Below, one piece after another: positions 57,759-64,000 of a stretch of DNA of 64,000 nucleotides. The notes under the pieces were generated by a model. The model did no database searches, had not been told where the DNA came from, and saw only the letters and a list, made by a program, of their open reading frames with translations. Source of the stretch: Orbilia blumenaviensis (taxonomy: Eukaryota; Ascomycota; Orbiliomycetes; Orbiliales; Orbiliaceae); NCBI GenBank assembly GCA_036872755.1, contig JAVHNS010000010.1, positions 682,001 to 746,000 of the forward strand. The letters run 5' to 3'. Both the position numbers and the translations under genes were made by a program. Positions within the stretch are counted from its first letter, which is position 1. Every line of letters begins with the position of its first letter.

Positions 57759-58147
57759 TTTTGATTGATGGTTTTCGAGGTTGTAAATTGCATATTTAGA
57801 TTTTGGAGATGAAGAGGAATCGATTATGCTAGGTTTTGGGAGAGATTGGTGGATTGAGGGGTGGCAATTGATCGTGGAAGGTGGTTGATGTCCTTTTTGT
57901 GACATCGTGGCTTCTTTTGGGGGGATTTCGTGAAAATTTTCTTCTTCTACATAGGTGTGCACACCAGTGCATACAGTGTGGTGACACTGTATGATGCAGA
58001 AACTACACACAACACATTTCAAGGTGATCATTACGCTGCGAAATTTCCATATAAAAAAAAGATCCTAGCCAGCTTCATAAAATCAACCACAATGACATAA
58101 CTACCTGGCCCCCCTACCATACCATACCATACCATAACTCCCTAACA
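57759..58147. other. Divergent spacer between tRNA-Thr and the octanoyltransferase gene
   Basis: 389 bp without a gene. A minus-strand frame across it includes the tRNA translated and is spurious. A (CCATA)n run at 58115-58135 lies just before the next ATG. Confidence 0.5.
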
Positions 58148-59116
58148 ATGCCACCCGCACCCCTACCCCCCCTCCGCGTCCTCAAACTCCCGTTGACAAG
58201 CTACTCCCACGCCTCAAGACTCCAATCCATCCTCTTCAACCTCCACCTCCTCTACAAATCCTCTCTCAGTAATAATAACAACAATAATACAAAACCAGCT
58301 ATCCCACAACCGCCACCATACCTCATCACCACCTCATTCCGCCCAGTCTACACCTTCGGCCGTCGCGAAGCCTCCAAACCCCCTCCAAAACCACTTCTAA
58401 ACCTCCTATCCCAGAAAAGAGCATCAATAGCCTACACCCCTCGCGGCGGCCAAGTAACCTTCCACGGACCAGGCCAGATAGTAACCTACCCGATCCTTGA
58501 CTTGAAACGTCATAATCTATCACCGAGATGCTATATCCGGGTTTTGGAAAATTCTGTTATAGCTACGCTTAAGGAGGTGGGTGTTGAGGGGTTTACGACG
58601 GAGGAGGCAGGGGTTTGGGTGCGTGGTGATAGGAAGGTTGCGAGTGTGGGGGTTAACCTTAGGAGGTGGGTTTGTAGTCATGGGGTCGCGGTTAATGTTG
58701 ATACGGATTTGGAGTGGTTTGGGAGGATTGTGGCTTGTGGGTTGGAAGGGGTGGAGATGTGGTCTGTGAGGAGGGAGTTGGAGGAGAAGTTGAAGCGGTT
58801 AGAAGAGGGGGGTGGGAGGGATGATGGTGATTTAGGGCTAGTTGAGATGTTGGGGGAGGTGCCGGAGGAAGGGTTTAGGGGGAAGATAGAGGATGGGATT
58901 ATATCACAGATTGCGAGTGGGATTGGATGTCAGGAGACTGAGGAGATTACAGAGGAGGAGGTGGAGGATCTAGGGAGGGAGTACGGACTATCTGGGGAAG
59001 ATGGGGTGGAGTGGCTGAAGTTCTCAGATGAGACGGGTGGATATTACAGGGTGAAGGGGGATAAGATAGATCTGGAAGATCACCATCGGAGCTCCCAAGG
59101 CAGTGGTGGAGGGTGA
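58148..59116 (+). CDS. LIP2: Lipoyl(octanoyl) transferase, mitochondrial (LipB/Lip2 family)
   Basis: A single exon of 322 aa. The LipB core is clear: R-G-G-Q-V-T-F-H-G-P-G-Q-I-V-T-Y at 99-114, catalytic lysine K163 in R-K-V-A-S-V-G-V-N-L, H-G-V-A-V-N-V at 178-184, and catalytic cysteine C197 in I-V-A-C-G-L-E-G. The enzyme moves octanoate from acyl-carrier protein to the lipoyl domain of mitochondrial 2-oxoacid dehydrogenases and the glycine cleavage H protein, the first step of lipoate synthesis. The N-terminal 25 residues can act as a mitochondrial targeting sequence. An Asn run (41-47) and a Glu/Gly-rich C-terminal extension (about 205-322) are longer than in bacterial LipB (about 210 aa). 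GC and codon use change inside the gene, from C-ending to G/T-rich codons after about 58560. Confidence 0.95.
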   Translation: MPPAPLPPLRVLKLPLTSYSHASRLQSILFNLHLLYKSSLSNNNNNNTKPAIPQPPPYLITTSFRPVYTFGRREASKPPPKPLLNLLSQKRASIAYTPRGGQVTFHGPGQIVTYPILDLKRHNLSPRCYIRVLENSVIATLKEVGVEGFTTEEAGVWVRGDRKVASVGVNLRRWVCSHGVAVNVDTDLEWFGRIVACGLEGVEMWSVRRELEEKLKRLEEGGGRDDGDLGLVEMLGEVPEEGFRGKIEDGIISQIASGIGCQETEEITEEEVEDLGREYGLSGEDGVEWLKFSDETGGYYRVKGDKIDLEDHHRSSQGSGGG

Positions 59117-60083
59117 TGGACAAGCAGGATATCGATCTTGATGACCGGTGTGCCATTGGGTCTTGAAGACCGGAAAGTAGTAAGCGCCCTCCGTCCTCTT
59201 AACTTGATGTGAAAGACCGGGACAGGGTGCCTGACTCTGAACCACAAAGTTCTACTAGAAGCAGCCAGCGAGTATCTAAGATGACTCCGGAGGAATCCAA
59301 GAATTCTATTCATCAGCTCGGAGCAAGGAGAGGTGACATCGAGAGATAGGGCTAGCTAGAACGATGGACCCGAATCCTCCGAAGAAATCGTTCGCGACGG
59401 AATGGGGCTGTAAGAAGGTATCGAAGAGGGATACCGAAAAGTATCCTGGAGATATCGATAACTCCGAAGATGAAATGGCAATGCTATGAATGAAACGAGA
59501 CCGCTCAACTGGGGGCCAAATTTAGACAGCGTTGGTAGTGTGATAGGTGCTGAGGAAGATGATATAGATATACTGAAGCAAAGAGGGCCAAAGAAGAAGA
59601 TACAGAATTGACAAAGAGACCGCTCAAATGACGTCAAAGAAGAAACCAATAGCGCAATAGATGCTAGGGAAGAGGACATAGAAACATTGATGCAAAAAGG
59701 CCGTCCGAGGAAAGTCAAGGACGACAATACGGTACCACTCGACCCTACAGTTATTAGAAATGAAGCACCAAATACCCCAAGGAAACGAGGTCGTCGACTA
59801 GGGAAGAAAAACGACGACGAGGAGGAGTGACTGTGCTACAAAATTAACATTATAGTTTTACACATTTACGGAGTAGCTTTTTTTTTTTTTTTTTTTTTTT
59901 TGATGAGATGCGCGTCCATACACTTCAAAGTCAGATATCAGACCATTTGTATTCCAGTTCCCCATGATAGGTAGTTTACTAGGTTTCCTGGGTTGCGCGC
60001 CCTCGAGGTGGATATCAAAAATATTCAATCCTCTCGCACAGCGCTTAAAACACTGGCTTTAGCGAGACCACTTTAGACTCTAT
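59117..60083. other. Intergenic region holding a decayed ORF and a (T)24 run
   Basis: The centre (59364-59829) is described as a pseudogene entry. A (T)24 run at 59878-59901 follows. The remainder is 3' flank of the LIP2 gene and of the FMN-binding protein gene. Confidence 0.5.
59364..59829 (+). pseudogene. Decayed AT-hook repeat ORF
   Basis: Reading forward: from ATG 59364, M-D-P-N-P-P-K-K-S-F-A-T-E-W-G to a TGA at 59487. After frame changes come D-S-V-G-S-V-I-G-A-E-E-D-D-I-D, then K-Q-R-G-P-K-K-K-I-Q-N and a TGA. Then N-D-V-K-E-E-T-N-S-A-I-D-A-R-E-E-D and L-M-Q-K-G-R-P-R-K-V-K follow, ending in T-P-R-K-R-G-R-R-L-G-K-K before a TGA at 59827. G-R-P-R-K and K-R-G-R-R are AT-hook-like DNA-binding motifs. 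The two E-E-D-D-I-D blocks show an internal repeat of about 110-120 bp. Frame breaks and internal stops indicate a relic. Introns hiding the breaks are possible but no convincing splice sites were found. Confidence 0.5.
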
Positions 60084-60899
60084 TTACGCTATTCTTACAC
60101 CGTTAACAGCAGCAGCAGCATCATCATCCTCCTCGGGAAGACCCCAATCCTCAACACCACCCTTCCAGTCCGCGATCTTCCCGCCCTCAAGCTCAACAAC
60201 TACAAACACACTACCTTCCTCACCTTCAACGTAACACTTCGCGCCTTCAAATTTATTAGCCTCCTTGTGCACCCCTCTGTAGTACTCCTCCTCATCACTT
60301 CCAGCGTTCAAAATCCTAGCGAACCCCCTGACGGTATGCGAATAACTCTGCAACTCGCTACTATTCATGTTCTGCAAGAACTGGGCTAGCGGAGACAGGC
60401 TGGTCGTCACGGGACTGGAAGGGCCCGAGGCGGTAGGGGGACGCTGGGAGATCCAATCGTGGACGAGGAGGGAGACTTGGGGGTTACTCGTGATGTTTTG
60501 GAGTTTTTTGGTGGTAGGGGACAGGAGCATGATGATGACGCCGGGACCGGAGGTGGAGGAGACGGCGGTGGGGAGGGCAGTGTTGGTGAAGGTTTTGGTG
60601 GGGGGGATGTAGGTGTAGTTCATGAGGGCGATGTGGGGGCGGAGGGTGGAGGTGCAGGTTGCTAGGTGCAGCTGTTTTCTCGTAGATACACACATACATA
60701 CGTGTGACGGATATCCATTAGTAAGGGCATTGACAGCGCAACAAACAAGGGGGGAGATAGTAGTATATATATATATACTAGGTAGGTATATATATAGGTA
60801 AGTAGGTAGGTAGGCACTTACGAAACGGGCATTGTTGAGGCACGAGAGCACCTCGGGGGGCAATTGGCCCTCGTAGGCGCGTTGGGTTGAAGTAGCCAT
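60084..60899 (-). CDS. Pyridoxamine 5'-phosphate oxidase-like FMN-binding protein
   Basis: Two exons, complement(60084..60671, 60822..60899), give 221 aa. The intron (GTAAGT...AACAG, 150 nt) is phase 0 and rich in GGTA/TATA repeats. Exon 1 encodes L-P-P-E-V-L-S-C-L-N-N-A-R-F and exon 2 opens L-H-L-A-T-C-T-S-T-L-R-P-H-I-A-L-M. This is the split-barrel start of fungal PNPOx-like proteins (the yeast YLR456W/YPR172W type). S-G-P-G-V-I-I-M-L-L-S-P-T-T-K-K and V-S-L-L-V-H-D-W continue the barrel. The family binds FMN or a related cofactor; true pyridoxal phosphate synthesis is not shown for this subgroup. It is divergent from the NIPSNAP gene (980 bp). Confidence 0.85.
   Translation of the reverse strand: MATSTQRAYEGQLPPEVLSCLNNARFVSAYLPTYLYIYLPSIYIYTTISPLVCCAVNALTNGYPSHVCMCVSTRKQLHLATCTSTLRPHIALMNYTYIPPTKTFTNTALPTAVSSTSGPGVIIMLLSPTTKKLQNITSNPQVSLLVHDWISQRPPTASGPSSPVTTSLSPLAQFLQNMNSSELQSYSHTVRGFARILNAGSDEEEYYRGVHKEANKFEGAKCYVEGEEGSVFVVVELEGGKIADWKGGVEDWGLPEEDDDAAAAVNGVRIA
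60777..60815. repeat. GGTA/TA short repeat inside an intron
   Basis: A mix of TA and GGTA units with TACTAGGTAGGTA, related to the CCTAGGTA-type motif, lying in the intron of the PNPOx-like gene. Confidence 0.7.
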
Positions 60900-61879
60900 G
60901 GTTTTTTCTTTTCTGATGTCGTAATTGCAAGTGAAGCCACACTTCTTTAGTAGATTGGCTAATCAGGTGACGCAATTGTCCAGCTGGTAGTTTATCCGAT
61001 ATCTCTGGTGGTGGTGGTGAGGCTGAAGATGAACGCGAATGTAAATGTGAATGTGAATCTGAGTCGAGGATGGTAGTAGTTTGGTAGTGGTGTTGGTGAC
61101 GACGGAGGGGGGAAGCTAACCAGGGGGGGTTGTCAATTGGTAATCCGGATTGCAGCCGAATTGCTCCAGTTATCTCTGTTTCCCCGCCAAGCTAGGTGGC
61201 AGCCAGCAGAACAGGACGTAGTCTCGAGACCCGAGCTTAGGTAGTTATATACAGCATTCCAGCCCTCTCTAAATACCTATTGTTTATACCTACCTAGGTA
61301 CCAGGTATATATCAATTTCTTCTCCTTCTCTAGCTCAACTAGGAGTGTTTCCTACAGCTATCTACTCAAGTTACCTAGGTAGGTAGTTACGTAGCAATAG
61401 GTACCTATCTCTTGGGGTCCAGTCCAGTCCTAACAGAGACCAAGCTATCTATCCATCTATCGGACCCTGGCCATCAGATAACCCACTTCAGTTACCAGAT
61501 TGGAGTCAGCGCACACGACGTCATTAGCCATCCCCCCTCAACGCAGGTCCGAGCGGCCAATCTGCATTAAAGCTGAGAGAGCTATACTAGGTACCCAGTT
61601 ACTATTCAAAACAGGTCCCGCTACTTGCTCTTTCCCCGCAGAACAGCCCGATCAATTACGAGACATTACTGGATTGGATTGGATTGGATTCGAATCTGCC
61701 TGGCCTATCACGGGACTTCCCCGGATTCTGTCTTTCCCCCCCGCCTCTTCGATCTTCCCCCCCTCTCCTCTTCTCCGCGACTAGCTTTCCTCTTTCCTCT
61801 TTCCCTCTTTCCCTCTTCTTCTCCTTCTTCTGCTCCTACTCCCCCTTCACCATCCGTAAATCTAAATAATACCATCACT
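60900..61879. promoter_or_regulatory. Divergent promoter region with CCTAGGTA palindromes
   Basis: 980 bp between the starts of the PNPOx-like and NIPSNAP genes. It contains two clear palindromic motifs, TACCTACCTAGGTA (61287-61300) and TTACCTAGGTAGGTAGTTAC (61371-61390), and more half sites. A long CT-rich leader (61730-61850) precedes the NIPSNAP ATG. Confidence 0.5.
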
Positions 61880-63138
61880 ATGTTCCGCCCAGCTCTTCGC
61901 CCGCTTTCCCGCCGTCTCCCCTCTTCTTGTTCTTCTTTTGTCCGCCCTCTGTCTGCTGCCGCTCCGCTGCTTAACAAGTCATCCCCCACTCCCACCCCAT
62001 CCATCGGCCAGCTCCCAGCCGACTCCACAACTCGCTTCGAAGCCAACCTCGCAGCTTTTCGCGAAAAACAAGCTTCCCAGCAGGAAGCCGCCCGCCAAAA
62101 AGCAGCAGAAGCTGCGGCAGCCGCTCGTGCTGCTGTCGCGGACCCAAAAAGTCCTGAAGCAGCAGCTGCCGCTGCCGCAGGAGGCGCCGAGGGAGGACCG
62201 GACATTAAAACTGGCGGTGTCTTCTCCAAGCTTCTTCACGGATCGAGTGAGGCACAACACGATACTTACCAAATCCAGGAATCCTTTTCGAAGGTGCTCG
62301 CTAGAGGAAAATATGTGCATGAGCTGGTCTTTCACCGCGTGAGGCCTGATAAGGTCGATGAGTATGTCGAGCTTATTGGTAACGAGTACCCTCGGGTTGC
62401 GAATGACCCCAAGGCCGAGGTGAAGCTCGTTGGTAGCTGGAATACCGAGATCGGTGAAGGCGATACGTTTGGTAGGTCTTTTTTTTATTTTATTACTACT
62501 ATTATTATTAAATGCGAGATGGTATCGTAATATCGCTATAGCAATAGCGCGCTGATAAATATTTAAAAAAAGTCCATATCTGGGAATACAATGGCTACTC
62601 CGGCTACCACTCCACCCAACGCTACCTCGACACCCTCCCGCAGACCCAAAAATACAAAAAGGAAGTCCGCAAATACCTCCAATCGCGCTCCAACTCTCTT
62701 GCTCAGGAGTTCTCATTCTGGCCTACCACCCCTCCGAGGGCGTTGGGAGGTGTATTCGAGCTTCGGTCGTATACTTTGCATCCGGGGAATCTGTTAGAGT
62801 GGGAGACCCATTGGAGACGCGGGTTGGTGGCTAGGCAGAGTCAGGGTATGGAGGGCGTCGGTGCGTGGTTTACACAGATCGGCGGGTTGAATGAGGTCCA
62901 TTATCTCTGGCAGTTTGGAGACTTGAGGGGACGGCAGATTCTCAGAGAGAAGAGCTGGCAGGCTGAGTATGTCCTCTCTTCTTTTTTTCCCCTTCTTCTG
63001 AATAGTTTGTGTATGACGTCATAATGCTAACTCTTTTTATGTAGGGGATGGGCGGATACCGTGCACAAGACAATTCCGTTGATCGCGAAGATGCAGTCCA
63101 AGATCCTGCTACCTCTCCCCTGGTCGCCTGTTAAATAG
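61880..63138 (+). CDS. Mitochondrial NIPSNAP-domain protein
   Basis: Three exons, join(61880..62471, 62573..62966, 63045..63138), give 359 aa. The first 45 residues are an Arg/Ser-rich mitochondrial targeting sequence (M-F-R-P-A-L-R-P-L-S-R-R). A Gln/Ala-rich helix follows (about 58-105). The NIPSNAP core holds V-H-E-L-V-F-H-R-V-R-P-D-K-V-D-E-Y-V-E-L near 145 and W-N-T-E-I-G-E-G-D. After intron 1 comes V-H-I-W-E-Y-N-G-Y, with the second ferredoxin-like module G-G-V-F-E-L-R-S-Y-T-L-H-P-G from about 253. It ends P-L-P-W-S-P-V-K, as in animal NIPSNAP1/2. The family is mitochondrial and has been linked to mitophagy signalling in animals; its role in fungi is open. Intron 1 ends in an unusual AAAAAAG acceptor, and the following H-I-W-E-Y motif supports it. 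Confidence 0.92.
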
Positions 63139-64000
63139 ATGGGATTTACCAGAGGGTTATTGTTTATATCATAAGAGAGGTGTGGGGCGGGTTGTATAAA
63201 CTGCAATTTATTGCGAGGAAACTGTTTTTGTCTTTTGTTTTTTAGTTGCGATAATGTCCTTCTGGCATGTGGGGAGCCTGGCACTTGAGGAGAGACTGTG
63301 GAAATACCCACCCCTCGATGAAGGCAAAACAAAGAAAGAAAGAAGCCAGCGGACGGAATTTTTTTATCACGTCGAGGTGGTAAGGCTCGACCCATTATCA
63401 TTATCAACTTTTACGGATTGAAGACATTTTAAATTTGTGCATCCGTTGTTTTATTATTATCATTACCATCATATATTATATTTTTCCATATCTCCCATAT
63501 ACATATCACCCTTGGGCGGAAATAGTGGCTTAAACTCGTTTTTCCTCTTTTTCTTCTTTTCTCTCTTATTGTTTCTCTTTCCTTTCCCCTCTTTTCTATT
63601 CAATAAAAGATATAAGGTTTAGGGAATGTGCTCCCTTCAGGGGTTTTGAGGTGCTGTAATATTGATATTGGGGATCGTGCAGTAGGCGTCGTATTCTCGT
63701 AATATAATACAGTATTGTTGAGTACTTTGTACGCCAGTACTACGAGACTACGCCAGCCCTTCCTTAGCTCCATTCAAATCATAAATCCCGACTCGAATTG
63801 ATCAGGTCCGTCACCGCAATCACAGTTGGTGTATAAAAAAAGGATGTAGGGGAGTCTATACCTACGCCACGCGTGCGGGCTTCGATGTATACGTCTGTAA
63901 AGCGGCCAGTATTAACAATGCATTGTATTGAAAAATATCGCTCCAAAATGCAACAGCCCAAATATTCCCCCCTAAAAATACAAATATATGTAGTGATGTA
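63139..64000. other. Intergenic 3' region to the window end
   Basis: AT- and T-rich sequence including the NIPSNAP 3' UTR. No gene was seen before the window ends. Confidence 0.5.

Noticed and set aside
57684..58031. 115-codon minus frame
   Set aside because: Its end is the tRNA-Thr 5' half translated (A-Q-L-V-E-R pattern), a known artefact.
61708..62716. Long minus frames antisense to the NIPSNAP gene
   Set aside because: Shadow frames of GC-rich alanine codons; the plus-strand gene explains the conservation.
1..64000. CRISPR arrays, rRNA genes, bacterial-type operons
   Set aside because: No regularly spaced repeats, no rRNA signature and spliced eukaryotic genes throughout.

Overview
The window reads as nuclear DNA of a filamentous ascomycete (Pezizomycotina). 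Coding regions are split by short GT-AG introns of roughly 50-110 bp with CTAAC/CTGAC-like branch sites. Fungus-typical families occur: Mgr2, a SLMAP-type STRIPAK subunit, a GEgh16-type secreted protein, GPI-anchored Ser/Thr-rich proteins and fungal C2H2 proteins. The class cannot be fixed from sequence alone. The long AT-rich spacers, many lineage-restricted genes and decayed ORFs would fit a Pezizomycetes- or Orbiliomycetes-like genome. Exon joins below were worked out by hand from splice motifs and reading frame, and none is supported by transcripts.

Left block (about 0.7-23 kb), mostly conserved housekeeping genes: the 3' end of a cysteine-rich secreted protein gene, a TLC-like membrane protein (-), a large EGF-like membrane protein (+), the V-ATPase assembly factor Vma22 (-), the proteasome lid subunit Rpn5 (+), the TIM23-complex subunit Mgr2 (-), the FHA/SLMAP-type STRIPAK subunit (+) and a choline/ethanolamine phosphotransferase (+). 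VMA22 and RPN5 are divergent and share a 427-bp promoter. A 5-kb gene-free, pyrimidine-rich stretch precedes the STRIPAK gene.

Middle block (about 23.5-57 kb), accessory: an acidic TPR-like protein, an F-box protein, a decayed vWA/ubiquitin-E2 gene, a MITE-like repeat present twice in different states, a GEgh16-family secreted protein with a valine/threonine repeat tail, a three-exon gene of unknown function, a vWA protein with an RS/RGG-like tail, a Q/P-rich coiled-coil protein, a type II membrane glycosyltransferase-like protein, a C2H2 zinc-finger protein, a GPI-anchored Ser/Thr-rich protein, a DUF4267-like membrane protein and a small cysteine-rich secreted protein. Spacers are long and AT-rich with microsatellites.

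Right block (about 57.6-63.2 kb), conserved again: a tRNA-Thr(AGU) with a long intron (-), the mitochondrial octanoyltransferase (+) followed by a decayed AT-hook ORF, a pyridoxamine-phosphate-oxidase-like FMN-binding protein (-) and a mitochondrial NIPSNAP protein (+).

The housekeeping genes do not form one pathway; they are typical scattered fungal genes. The part most likely to hold undescribed biology is the middle block. Its genes point to secretion or surface functions and to ubiquitin or protein-protein-interaction functions, and it carries signs of gene decay and mobile-element activity.
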